Shown: positions 7,891 to 16,145 of the stretch, piece after piece | How positions within the stretch are numbered: position 1 is the first letter of the stretch | Layout: every line of letters begins with the position of its first letter | Assembly: GCA_965116445.1 (NCBI GenBank) | Contig: OZ220688.1 | Coordinates: forward strand, 2,232,001-2,296,000 | Origin: Multivorans sp965116445 | Lineage (GTDB): Bacteria > Acidobacteriota > Thermoanaerobaculia > Multivoradales > Multivoraceae | DNA length: 64,000 bases | Direction: 5' to 3' | Program-made: the position numbers and the translations under genes | The notes under the pieces: generated by a model | What the model was told of the DNA's origin: nothing | What the model saw: only the letters and a program-made list of their open reading frames with translations | The model's database searches: none

Positions 7891-8941
7891 GCGTCGCCTC
7901 GCTGAAGAAGCGCCACAACAGCTCGCCGCCGAAGTTGCCGGCGTCGTCGCGCGGCCAGACGTGGGCGCCGTCCCAGGAGCAACTGCGGACGGTGCGGCCA
8001 CCGGCGCAGCCGGGGTACTCGACGCAAGTCAACTCGCGGCGTCCGTCCCACGGCGTCTGGACCTGCACCGGCTCGGCCGTGCACGACTGGGACTCCGCCC
8101 ACTTCGCCGCCACCCCTGGCTGCGAGGTGTAGATGTAGCCGTCGCCGGCATGCGAACCGTCGATCGGCACGGTCCGGTCCGCGGTGCCCCCGACCAGGAG
8201 CATGGACGGCCCCGCCTCTCCGGCCGCGCAGTTGAACCCGCGCGCGAGGTAGCCGTGCATCGGGGCCACGGCGGCCAGGCGGTCCTCCAGGGCACAGCCG
8301 AGGCGATGCACGAACATGCCGCCATTGCTGTAGCCCGAAGCGAAGACGCGGTCGGGATCCAGGCAGAGCTCGGCTGAGAGGTGGTCAATCAAGGCCTCGA
8401 TGTAGCCGACATCGTCGTGGCAGGAGCACCAGTTGCACGGTCCGCAGGTCCCGCACTCCGGCGGGCATGGATAGGGGTTCGCGTCCTCCCGGCAGGCGGG
8501 CTCTTCCGGCTTCAACGGTGCGCTGCAGGCGAGATCGTTCCAGGACGTGATCCGGGCGACTCGGCTCTGGCCCCGCCTCCCCATCGGCGCCTCGAACGAT
8601 GTGCCCTGCGGAAACACGACGACGAAGCCCTCGCGATCGGCGAGCTCCGAGAGCCCCGTCCAGCCGTCGCTGTGCGCGGCGCTGCCCGTGTAGCCGTGGA
8701 CGTGCAGCCAGAGCGGCAGGGGTTGGGCGCCGTCGTAGCCGGATGGCAGGTGAAGACGGTAGCTTCGGATCAGGCCGTCGTAAGGCAGCTCGAGATCGAC
8801 ACTGACGCCCGCTTGCGCGGCGGCCGCCACGCCCGACGCGGCGTCGGCTGAGCAGCCCGGACTGTCGGTGGCGGCAAGTGGGACTGCGGCGACCAACAGC
8901 GCGACGATAGTCGCGAGGGCGGGCAGTCGCTGTGCGGTCAT
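7886..8941 (-). CDS. Secreted LpqC/polyhydroxybutyrate depolymerase-like esterase
   Basis: The 351-residue product has a signal peptide (MTAQRLPALATIVALLVAAV) and an alpha/beta-hydrolase fold of the LpqC/PHB depolymerase/feruloyl esterase type. The nucleophile is in FASGYSNGGMF, the oxyanion region in LPLWLHVHGYTGS, and likely catalytic Asp and His in GTADRTVPIDG and SWDGAHVWP. A Cys-rich insert (ANPYPCPPECGTCGPCNWC, about residues 155-180) suggests a disulphide-stabilised lid and extracellular action. The substrate (polyester, feruloyl ester or other) is unknown. A copy of the dispersed hairpin repeat lies just upstream. Confidence 0.8.
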   Translation of the reverse strand: MTAQRLPALATIVALLVAAVPLAATDSPGCSADAASGVAAAAQAGVSVDLELPYDGLIRSYRLHLPSGYDGAQPLPLWLHVHGYTGSAAHSDGWTGLSELADREGFVVVFPQGTSFEAPMGRRGQSRVARITSWNDLACSAPLKPEEPACREDANPYPCPPECGTCGPCNWCSCHDDVGYIEALIDHLSAELCLDPDRVFASGYSNGGMFVHRLGCALEDRLAAVAPMHGYLARGFNCAAGEAGPSMLLVGGTADRTVPIDGSHAGDGYIYTSQPGVAAKWAESQSCTAEPVQVQTPWDGRRELTCVEYPGCAGGRTVRSCSWDGAHVWPRDDAGNFGGELLWRFFSEATR

Positions 8942-8974
8942 TCGCCGACATCGTAGCGCGTTCGGAGCAGTAAG

Positions 8975-9044
8975 GTCCGGCCTGCGGCCGGCGCGTTCAA
9001 GGCCGCCTTCGGCGGCAGCCGGCGGGGACGCCGGCGCACCCAGT
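8975..9044 (-). repeat. Dispersed hairpin repeat, copy 1
   Basis: Read on the minus strand the element starts ACTGGGTGC, then GCCGGCG-TCCC-CGCCGGC, then two further GC hairpins (GCCGCC/GGCGGC and GCCGGCC/GGCC). It is close to copy 4 (32736-32810) along its whole 70 bases. It lies between the ABC ATPase gene and the esterase gene. Confidence 0.7.
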
Positions 9045-9061
9045 GCGCGACGGCGTCACGG

Positions 9062-9847
9062 TCAGCCGGGCAGCACCTGGAAGTACCCGTCTCGCTCGAC
9101 AACCTGCACATCGACTTCGAACAGCTCGGACAGAGTCGGCCCAGTCAGGACTTCGTCCTTCGGCCCGTCAGCGAATACCCGACCGGCCTTGAGCAGCACG
9201 ACGCGCTCGACTTCGGGCGGAATCTGATCCACGTGATGAGTCACGATGATCAGCGTCGTTCCCGCCGCGGCCAGGGCGCGTAGCCGCTCCATCAGGCCGA
9301 AGGCCGCGTGCAGGTCGAGGCCGGTCGCCGGCTCGTCGAGCAGCAGGGTGTGCGGCTCGTGGACAAGCGCGCGCGCCAGCAGCAGGCGCCGCTGTTCGCC
9401 CGAGGACAGCGTGTCGAACCGGCGCTCCAGCAGGTCGACGGCGCCCTGGCTCGCTGCCGCCGCCTCGGCCCGGCACCGCTGCGCTTCCGTCAACCCCTGA
9501 TGTCGGTGGACGCCGACGCTGGCGAAGAAGCCCGAGCACACTACGTCCAGACCCGAGAGCCAACCGTGGTGGGTCGCCTGCAGCTCGTGCGACACGACGC
9601 CGAGCTGACGCCGGATCTCGAACACGTTCCAACGCTCCCGGCCGAGCAGCCGCATGCGAACGCCCGGCCGCCGTACGGGAAAGAACTCCCCGTTCAGCAT
9701 TCGGAGCAGGGTCGACTTGCCTGCACCGTTCGGACCGAGCACGACCGTGTTCTGCCCGCGAGGAATCGACAGCGTTACGCCGTCGAGCGCACGCCGGCCA
9801 CCGCGCAGGACGGTGACGTTCCTGAGTTCCAGCAAGGCTTCGTTCAT
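9062..9847 (-). CDS. ABC transporter ATP-binding protein
   Basis: The 261-residue ATPase has all core motifs: Walker A GPNGAGKSTLLRM, signature LSSGEQRRLLLARAL, Walker B TLLLDEPATGLDLH and switch His in IIVTHHVDQIP. It starts at ATG 9847 (MNEALLELRNVTVLRGG); the longer frame adds 11 unlikely residues. No permease or binding protein is adjacent, so it may partner with a distant permease or act as a soluble ModF-like ATPase. It follows the crotonase-family gene by 48 bases on the same strand. Confidence 0.85.
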   Translation of the reverse strand: MNEALLELRNVTVLRGGRRALDGVTLSIPRGQNTVVLGPNGAGKSTLLRMLNGEFFPVRRPGVRMRLLGRERWNVFEIRRQLGVVSHELQATHHGWLSGLDVVCSGFFASVGVHRHQGLTEAQRCRAEAAAASQGAVDLLERRFDTLSSGEQRRLLLARALVHEPHTLLLDEPATGLDLHAAFGLMERLRALAAAGTTLIIVTHHVDQIPPEVERVVLLKAGRVFADGPKDEVLTGPTLSELFEVDVQVVERDGYFQVLPG

Positions 9848-9895
9848 GGCGCTCGGCTTGCAGCCCATCCCGGGCCGCACTTCGACAGGAAGCCC

Positions 9896-10699
9896 CTACC
9901 GGCCCCGGAAGCGCGGTGGCCGCTTCTCCAGGAACGCTCTGCGTCCCTCGACGTAATCCTCGGAGCGAAAGCAGGCCTCCACGAGCTGCTTGACGCGGTC
10001 CAGATCGCGACGGTCCGGGTCCTTCGTGGCTTCCCTGATCGCGCGCTTGGCGGCCCGGAGCGTCAACGGAGCGTTCGCGGCCATTCTCTCCGCCAGGTCG
10101 CGGACGGCGCTTTCGAGTTCGGCAACGGTCGTTACCCGGTCGATCAAGCCCATGTGGTGCGCCTCGGCGGCGGTGAACCGCCGCGCCGTGAGCAGGATCT
10201 CGCTGGTGCGCGAGGGGCCCACGAGGTCGACCAGCACCTTGATCCCGGCGAAGCCATAGCCCACGCCCAGGCGGCCCGCCGGGATCCCGAAGAGGGAATC
10301 GTCCGAGGCGATCCGCAGGTCCGCGTTGAGCGCTGTCGCCAGGCCGCCGCCCAGGCAGAAGCCCCGGATCATCGCGATCAGCGGCTTCTCGAGAGCGGCG
10401 AAGGCCTTGCCGGTCTCGCGGCCTGCCTGGTCGTAGCGCTCCCGCGCCTCGACCGTCGTTCGCAGCTTCTCGAACTCGGAGATGTCGGCGCCGGACACGA
10501 ACGCCCGCTCCCCCGCACCGCGCAGCACGACGACGCGCACGGCGTCGTCCTCCTGAAAGCGCCGCAACGCAAGCGCCGAAGCGACCTGCATCTCGAACGA
10601 GAGGGCGTTCCGCCGCTCCGGGTTGTTGTAGGTCAGCCAACCGACGCCGTCTTCGATCCGGGCGACGATCTTCGTCGTAGGCAGTTCCACTACGTTCAC
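9896..10699 (-). CDS. Crotonase-family protein (enoyl-CoA hydratase-like)
   Basis: The 267-residue product has the crotonase fold: oxyanion-hole segments AFVSGADISEFEKL and FCLGGGLATALNADLRIAS, and a C-terminal EDYVEGRRAFLEKRPPRF. In the usual hydratase FG-PE-LG segment the catalytic Glu is missing (here FGIPAGRLGVGYGF), so it may be a different crotonase activity such as an isomerase, hydrolase or decarboxylase. The GTG start overlaps the stop of the upstream CaiB-type gene by four bases (GTGA), pointing to coupled translation and a shared acyl-CoA substrate. Confidence 0.8.
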   Translation of the reverse strand: MNVVELPTTKIVARIEDGVGWLTYNNPERRNALSFEMQVASALALRRFQEDDAVRVVVLRGAGERAFVSGADISEFEKLRTTVEARERYDQAGRETGKAFAALEKPLIAMIRGFCLGGGLATALNADLRIASDDSLFGIPAGRLGVGYGFAGIKVLVDLVGPSRTSEILLTARRFTAAEAHHMGLIDRVTTVAELESAVRDLAERMAANAPLTLRAAKRAIREATKDPDRRDLDRVKQLVEACFRSEDYVEGRRAFLEKRPPRFRGR

Positions 10700-11874
10700 G
10701 ACACCACCCCCGCGCTCCGAAGCGCCTCGATTTCGGCGTCTCCCAGCCCCGCTTCCGCGAGGATCTCGTCCGTGTGTTCGCCCATCCCGGGCGCCCGGCT
10801 CCGCAGTTCGAAGGGTGTCCGGCGGAGGCGGACCGGCTGGCCCACGAGCCGCACCGGACCGAGCTCGGGGTGCTCCAGCGGCACCGCGATCCCGCAGTGC
10901 TCGACCTGCGGATCGGCGAAGGTCTGCCCCAGGTCGTAGACCGGGCCGCACGGCAGACCGGCCTCGTTCAGGCGCTCGACAATCTCGTCCACTTCGAAGC
11001 GGCGCGTCAGTTCGGCGACGTCGCCTTCGAGTTGCTCCCGGTTGGCGACGCGCTTCGCCGAGTTCTTGTACTCGGGACGCTCGAGCAGCTCCTCGCCGCC
11101 GAGGGCCTCGCACATGGCCCGGAAGTGCTTGCCGCTCGTGGCCGCGATGTTCACCCAGCCGTCGGCGGCCGGGAACGTCCCCATCGGCGAGATCGTCGGG
11201 TGGTGGTTGCCCTGCTGGCCCGGAACCTCACCCTCGACCAGGTAGCGGGCAGCCTGAAAGTCGAGCATTCCGATCATCGCCTTGAGCAGGGAAGTGCTCA
11301 CCCACTGCCCTTCGCCCGACCGCTCCCGCTCGTGGAGCGCCGCCAGGATGCCGAAGGCGAGGTAGAGGCCGGCCGCCAGGTCCGAGATCGCCGTGCCCAC
11401 TCGTACCGGACCCTGGCCCGGCAGCCCGGTCACCGACATCAACCCGCCCAGGCCCTGGGCGATCTGATCCACGCCCCCGCGGTCGCGATACGGACCGGTC
11501 TGCCCGAATCCGGACACGCTGGCGAAGACGATGCGCGGATTGATCGCGCGAACCGTCGCGTAGTCGAAGCCGAGCCGGTGCTTCACATCGGCGCGGTAGT
11601 TCTCGACCAGCACGTCGGCGTCCCGGACCAGCCGCAGCAGGACCTCTCGGCCCGCCTCGCTCTTCAGGTCCAGCGTCAGGCAGCGCTTGTTGCGGTGCAG
11701 GTTCTGGTAGTCGTGGCCGAGCCGGCGGGAGATCCCGATCTCCTTGCCGGGCGCCGGCGGCCGCTCGATCCGCACGACATCCGCGCCCCAGTCGGCGAGC
11801 TGGCGTACAGCGGTCGGCCCGGCGCGGGCAATCGTCAGGTCGAGGACCCGCAGGTCGGCCAGGGGGAGTGACAT
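10696..11874 (-). CDS. CaiB/BaiF-type family III CoA-transferase
   Basis: The 392-residue product is a full-length family III CoA-transferase, moving CoA between carboxylic acids through an Asp-bound intermediate. Typical pieces are LADLRVLDLT at the N terminus, GADVVRIERP, NKRCLTLDLK, VLVENYRADV, GFGQTGPYRDRGGVDQIAQG, and ISDLAAGLYLAFGILAAL. The start is ATG 11874, after which the protein aligns at once; the longer frame is not protein-like. It is coupled to the crotonase gene downstream, so the pair may activate and process one acid. The substrate is unknown. Confidence 0.88.
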   Translation of the reverse strand: MSLPLADLRVLDLTIARAGPTAVRQLADWGADVVRIERPPAPGKEIGISRRLGHDYQNLHRNKRCLTLDLKSEAGREVLLRLVRDADVLVENYRADVKHRLGFDYATVRAINPRIVFASVSGFGQTGPYRDRGGVDQIAQGLGGLMSVTGLPGQGPVRVGTAISDLAAGLYLAFGILAALHERERSGEGQWVSTSLLKAMIGMLDFQAARYLVEGEVPGQQGNHHPTISPMGTFPAADGWVNIAATSGKHFRAMCEALGGEELLERPEYKNSAKRVANREQLEGDVAELTRRFEVDEIVERLNEAGLPCGPVYDLGQTFADPQVEHCGIAVPLEHPELGPVRLVGQPVRLRRTPFELRSRAPGMGEHTDEILAEAGLGDAEIEALRSAGVVS

Positions 11875-11884
11875 GAGCGGGAAA

Positions 11885-12619
11885 TCAGACCTCGGGCACC
11901 GCGGCATTGACCGACTGCGCATCGGGCGGCCGCTCCAGGTCCCGCAGGAGCCAGGAGAGCGCTTCCTCAACCTGCCGCTTCGCGCCATGCTCGACGATCT
12001 CGCCGTGGCACGGAACGAGGCGGTCGAACGGACAACAGAGCATGCGGAGACAACTCGCCGCGGCCGCGGGCCGGTCACGCACCGCCAGTCGAAGAATTCG
12101 GCTCTGCGCCACCCTGCCGTAGGCCCCGGTCAGCCGCATGTAGATCGTGACGGCCGGCCCCAGCCGCCGCCTGAGGTTGAAGAGGAGATCCGCAACGAGC
12201 AGCGACCCGCTCGGACGATGGACGAAGACGACCTCCCTGAACCTCGGCATGCCCTCGATGGGGATCGGCTGGAGTTCATCGCCCCAGGGCGCAGCGACAC
12301 CCAGCTTACCGGCGAACGTCAGGTCCGGTCGCTTCTTCTCGAGTCCGGGCGGCGCGTGAACCTCCGCCTCCGGGAACCGCTCGACCGCGGCCCCCAAGTG
12401 AAGGTGATGGAACAGGTTCGGCGCAACGAGGTACTCCACGGGACCCAGCTCGCAGATCTCGCCCGCCAGCGCCTCGTCCATTGGTCCCGGGGAGTGAATC
12501 CAGAGCCCTCCGGAGGCCAGCCGCACGACGGTCATCCGGCAAGGCGCTACGAAACCGAACCCGAACTTCTGACGATGCTCGGCGGACCAGACGCCGGAGC
12601 AGATCTCCTGAAGTCCCAT
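11885..12619 (-). CDS. DUF4336 protein (metallo-beta-lactamase-like fold)
   Basis: The 244-residue product matches DUF4336 proteins, related to the metallo-beta-lactamase fold. Supporting segments are GLWIHSPGPMDEAL, VEYLVAPNLFHHLHL, EAEVHAPPGLEKKRPDL, VFVHRPSGSLLVADLLFN and VPCHGEIVEHGAK. The metal-binding HxHxDH motif is degenerate (FHHLHL), as is usual in this family, whose function is unknown. It starts 164 bases from hemB on the opposite strand and lies 10 bases upstream of the CoA-transferase gene, so it probably leads that operon. Confidence 0.75.
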   Translation of the reverse strand: MGLQEICSGVWSAEHRQKFGFGFVAPCRMTVVRLASGGLWIHSPGPMDEALAGEICELGPVEYLVAPNLFHHLHLGAAVERFPEAEVHAPPGLEKKRPDLTFAGKLGVAAPWGDELQPIPIEGMPRFREVVFVHRPSGSLLVADLLFNLRRRLGPAVTIYMRLTGAYGRVAQSRILRLAVRDRPAAAASCLRMLCCPFDRLVPCHGEIVEHGAKRQVEEALSWLLRDLERPPDAQSVNAAVPEV

Positions 12620-12769
12620 CCGCGCAAGTATAGGAGTCCCGGCCGTCGCCGTCCCGCCGGCTCGCGGCGGTCGAGGTCGCAGCGAGCGGCGCCGTGGCGA
12701 CGACGAAGGGACGCGGGCCGCTCAGGTCAGAGCACGCCGCAGGGAAGGGGCGCGGCTCGGCCGTGCGCG

Positions 12770-12775
12770 TAGAAT
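12770..12775 (+). promoter_or_regulatory. hemB -10 element (leaderless candidate)
   Basis: TAGAAT ends 8 bases before the hemB ATG at 12784, so transcription should begin at or within a base or two of the start codon. No convincing -35 is visible in the GC-rich sequence upstream. Confidence 0.4.
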
Positions 12776-12783
12776 CCCCGGCC

Positions 12784-13767
12784 ATGCAGCCGCTGCCCAT
12801 CCGCCCACGCCGCAACCGGCGATCCGCGGCGATCCGATCACTGATCCGCGAGACCGACCTCGGACCGGACCGGCTGATCTATCCGCTGTTCGTCATGGAG
12901 GGTTCGGACACCGCCGAACCGATCGACTCGATGCCCGGCCAGGCCAGGCTCACGATCGACCGTCTGGTCGCGGAGTGTCGCGCCGCGCATGCCCTAGGGG
13001 TACCGGCCGTGGCGCTGTTTCCAGCCGTCGAGGACGAACTGAAGGACCGGATCGCGAGCGGCGCCCTGGACTCCGACGGGTTGGTCCAGCGCACGGTCCG
13101 TGAGCTCAAGTCCGCCCTGCCCGGGATGCTGGTCATCACGGACGTGGCAATGGACCCGTACTCCAGCGACGGCCACGACGGACTGGTCGAGGACGGCGAG
13201 ATCCTGAACGACCCGACGCTCGAGATCCTCGCCGCCACCGCTGTCTCACAGGCCGACGCCGGCGCGGACATCATCGCGCCGTCCGACATGATGGACGGTC
13301 GCGTGCGGGCGATCCGCACCGCGCTCGACGACGCCGGTCACGACCAGGTCGGCATTCTGAGCTACACCTCAAAGTACGCCTCGAACTTCTACGGCCCGTT
13401 CCGCGACGCTCTCGACTCGGCTCCCCGCGCCGGCGACAAGAAGACCTACCAGATGGACCCGGCGAACGTCCGGGAAGCGGTGCGCGAGGCCCGGCTCGAC
13501 GTCGACGAGGGGGCCGACGTCGTCATGGTCAAGCCCGCCCTTGCCTACCTCGACGTGATCCGCGCCGTCCGCGAGGCGGTCGACCTCCCCGTCGCCGCCT
13601 ACCAGGTCAGCGGCGAGTACGCGATGATCCAGGCCGTCGCCGCGAACGGCTGGATGGACGGCGACGCACTGATGCTCGAGACCCTGACCTCCATTCGCCG
13701 CGCCGGAGCCGACATGATCCTGACCTACTTCGCGCGTCGCTGCGCCGAAGTCCTGGAGAGCCAATGA
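12784..13767 (+). CDS. hemB: Delta-aminolevulinic acid dehydratase (porphobilinogen synthase)
   Basis: The 327-residue enzyme condenses two 5-aminolevulinate molecules to porphobilinogen in haem synthesis. Schiff-base lysines are K197 in YTSKYASNFYG and K250 in VMVKPALAYLD. The metal-site loop reads DVAMDPYSSDGHDG, with Asp in place of the Cys residues of zinc enzymes, so it belongs to the magnesium/potassium-type branch. The His of the usual SHGHDG is Asp here (SDGHDG), a small oddity. The stop overlaps the ATG of the following sulfatase (ATGA). Confidence 0.95.
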   Translation: MQPLPIRPRRNRRSAAIRSLIRETDLGPDRLIYPLFVMEGSDTAEPIDSMPGQARLTIDRLVAECRAAHALGVPAVALFPAVEDELKDRIASGALDSDGLVQRTVRELKSALPGMLVITDVAMDPYSSDGHDGLVEDGEILNDPTLEILAATAVSQADAGADIIAPSDMMDGRVRAIRTALDDAGHDQVGILSYTSKYASNFYGPFRDALDSAPRAGDKKTYQMDPANVREAVREARLDVDEGADVVMVKPALAYLDVIRAVREAVDLPVAAYQVSGEYAMIQAVAANGWMDGDALMLETLTSIRRAGADMILTYFARRCAEVLESQ

Positions 13768-15371
13768 CACGCCGCCTGCTTGCAACCTGCCTCGTCGCGC
13801 TGGGCCTTGCCGCGGCGCTGGGGGCTTGCGCTCCCGAACCGGGTGCGCCGGAGCCCTCCCCGGCAGCCGCAGCAGCCGCGGAGCAACCGCCGAACATCGT
13901 CTTCTTCCTCGTCGACGACATGGGATGGAGCGACGTCGGCGTCTTCGGCAGCACGTTCTACGAGACGCCACACATCGACGCACTTGCCGAGCGGGGCGTG
14001 CGCTTCACCAATGCGTACGCGGCAACGCACGTCTGTTCGCCCACGCGCGCCTCGCTCCTGACCGGCAAGTACCCGGCAAGATTGCGACTGACGGACTGGT
14101 TGCCGGGCCGCAGGGAACATGCCTTCGAGAAGATGCTGAGCGCCGAGAAGCTGGCGGCCCTGCCTGTGGACGAAGTGACTCTCGCGGAAACGCTCAAGGA
14201 ACACGGCTACAGCACGGCGATCTTCGGCAAGTGGCATCTCGGCGGCGGCGAAGCAGGCCCGCTCCACCAGGGCTTCGACGTGCAGGCACCCGACTTCCCC
14301 GGCTCGACACCTCGCGGCGGCTACTTCCCGCCGTACCTGATGGCGGGCCTGGTCGTCGAAGGCGAGGAAGACGAGTACCTCACCGACCGCCTGACCGACT
14401 TCGCCGTCGACTTCATCGAGCAGAGCCGGGACCGCCCCTTCTTCCTCTACCTGTCGCACTTCGCCGTGCACGACCCGATCGAAGGACGTTCGGACCTGGT
14501 TCTGAAGTACCGCGAGAAGGCGGCGCGAATGGAGCCTCCGGCCGGCCCGGCCTTCCTCCTGGAGGGCAATCCCGACGACTCCGAGCCGCTTTCGCGCGCA
14601 CAACTCGATGCTCTGCTCGAACAGCCCTCGCATCAGGAGCACCGCGTACTGCCCCAAGGCACCGTCAAGATCAAGCAGCACCAGGACAACGTCGAGTTCG
14701 CGGCGATGGTCACCGCCATCGACGACAGCCTGGGGCGTGTGCAGAACACCCTCGACCGGCTGGGGTTGACCGAGAACACGATCGTCGTCTTCTACTCGGA
14801 CAACGGAGGGATGGCGGCCGCGAACCTGGGCAATCCCGCGAGGGTGATTCCCCCTGACCTGCTCGACGTCGCCTACGCCACCTCGAACCTGCCGCTGCGC
14901 GGCGCGAAGGGCTGGCTGTACGAGGGCGGGATTCGGGTGCCGCTCATCGTGCGCTGGCCGGGCGCGGGCCAGACCGGCGCGGTCCGCGACGAGCCGGTCA
15001 TCAGCCCCGACTTCTACCCCACGTTGCTGGAGATGGCCGGCCTGCCACCACGACCCGACCAGCACGTCGACGGCGTGAGCTTCGCCGCGGCGGTCAGGGG
15101 CGAGGACTTCGAGCGCGGAGCGATCTACTGGCACTTCCCCCACTACAGCAATCACGGGATGCAGAGCCCCGGCGGCGCCGTCCGCGAGGGCGCCTACAAA
15201 CTGTTGGAATACTTCGAGAACGGCACGGTACAACTCTTCGACCTGGAGAACGACCCGGGCGAGCAGCGCGACCTGGCCGCCGAGCAGTCAGCGCAAGCCG
15301 TCGAGCTCCGCGCCCGGCTTCACGCCTGGCGCGAATCCGTGTCGGCGGCGATGCCGAACGCTCGGCCCTAG
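13764..15371 (+). CDS. Type I sulfatase, lipoprotein
   Basis: The 535-residue product has a lipoprotein signal peptide with lipobox AALGAC (Cys22) and a type I sulfatase domain. The formylglycine signature is CSPTRASLLTG with Cys91 as the residue to be oxidised. Other motifs are NIVFFLVDDMGWSDVG, IFGKWHLGG, YSDNGG and LPLRGAKGWLYEGGIRVP. It would remove sulfate esters from sulfated glycans or related compounds in the periplasm or at the cell surface. Coupling to hemB by ATGA overlap has no obvious functional reason. No anaerobic or FGE maturase is in the window. Confidence 0.88.
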   Translation: MTRRLLATCLVALGLAAALGACAPEPGAPEPSPAAAAAAEQPPNIVFFLVDDMGWSDVGVFGSTFYETPHIDALAERGVRFTNAYAATHVCSPTRASLLTGKYPARLRLTDWLPGRREHAFEKMLSAEKLAALPVDEVTLAETLKEHGYSTAIFGKWHLGGGEAGPLHQGFDVQAPDFPGSTPRGGYFPPYLMAGLVVEGEEDEYLTDRLTDFAVDFIEQSRDRPFFLYLSHFAVHDPIEGRSDLVLKYREKAARMEPPAGPAFLLEGNPDDSEPLSRAQLDALLEQPSHQEHRVLPQGTVKIKQHQDNVEFAAMVTAIDDSLGRVQNTLDRLGLTENTIVVFYSDNGGMAAANLGNPARVIPPDLLDVAYATSNLPLRGAKGWLYEGGIRVPLIVRWPGAGQTGAVRDEPVISPDFYPTLLEMAGLPPRPDQHVDGVSFAAAVRGEDFERGAIYWHFPHYSNHGMQSPGGAVREGAYKLLEYFENGTVQLFDLENDPGEQRDLAAEQSAQAVELRARLHAWRESVSAAMPNARP

Positions 15372-15416
15372 CGAGGCTTCGCCTAGGGCGCCAGGATGTT
15401 CTGAAGCTGGCGCGCG

Positions 15417-16145
15417 CTACCGGGCGGCCCGGAACAGGAACAGGTGCTGGGTCGGCAGCGAGTCGATCCGGGAGGCGAGTTCGTAGCCGGCCGGAATCCA
15501 CTCCTTCATCACCTGCTCGATCGACATCCGGTGCTCGAGCTTGATGTGCCGGGCTGAACGGCCCTCAAGTCGGAACTCGGCGAGGGCGATGACGCCGTCC
15601 GGCGCCAGCGCTTCCCGCATGGACTGAAGCATCGCCTCCGGCTCGGAAAACTCGTGGTACACGTCGACGAGGAGAATCAGGTCGACCTCACCTACAGGCA
15701 GCCGGGCGTCGCTCTCGGTGCCGAGCACCGTGCTCATGTTCGTGACCCCGGCCTCGGCTGCAAGCTGCGTTGCGATGCTGAGCATCTCGGGCTGAATGTC
15801 GTTGCACAGCACCGAGCCCGCGGGGCCCACCGCGGCCGCCAGACGGCGCGCGTAGTAGCCCGAGCCGCAACCGACGTCGACGACCAGCATGCCGGCCTCG
15901 ACCGGCAACGCCGCCATCAGTTCGTCCGGGTGCTCCTCTTCGATCCGGGTCGCCCGCTCCAGCCAGGGCGCGCCGCGGTAGGACATAACCTCCGCGATCT
16001 TCCGGCCCTGGTAGACGCCCGGGTCCTCAGGCGTCTGCGCCGCTGCAGTTGCCAACGGAGCCATCACCGCGACGACGACGGCGCACCCGGTGCGCAGCCA
16101 GTTCCGTGCCGCGCCGTCTACGGTTCGAGCCAACGGGCGAGCCAT
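15417..16145 (-). CDS. Exported class I SAM-dependent methyltransferase
   Basis: The 242-residue product has a class I methyltransferase core: VVDVGCGSGYYARRLA (SAM-binding loop), SVLCNDIQPEML, DLILLVDVYHEF and ALAPDGVIALAEFR. The N terminus carries a hydrophobic segment ending ATAAAQ, which looks like a cleavable signal peptide, unusual for an enzyme that needs cytoplasmic SAM. ATG 16145 has a good GAGGAGG site seven bases upstream; a GTG at 16166 is less likely. It overlaps the end of the S9 peptidase gene by 28 bases. Substrate unknown. Confidence 0.75.
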   Translation of the reverse strand: MARPLARTVDGAARNWLRTGCAVVVAVMAPLATAAAQTPEDPGVYQGRKIAEVMSYRGAPWLERATRIEEEHPDELMAALPVEAGMLVVDVGCGSGYYARRLAAAVGPAGSVLCNDIQPEMLSIATQLAAEAGVTNMSTVLGTESDARLPVGEVDLILLVDVYHEFSEPEAMLQSMREALAPDGVIALAEFRLEGRSARHIKLEHRMSIEQVMKEWIPAGYELASRIDSLPTQHLFLFRAAR

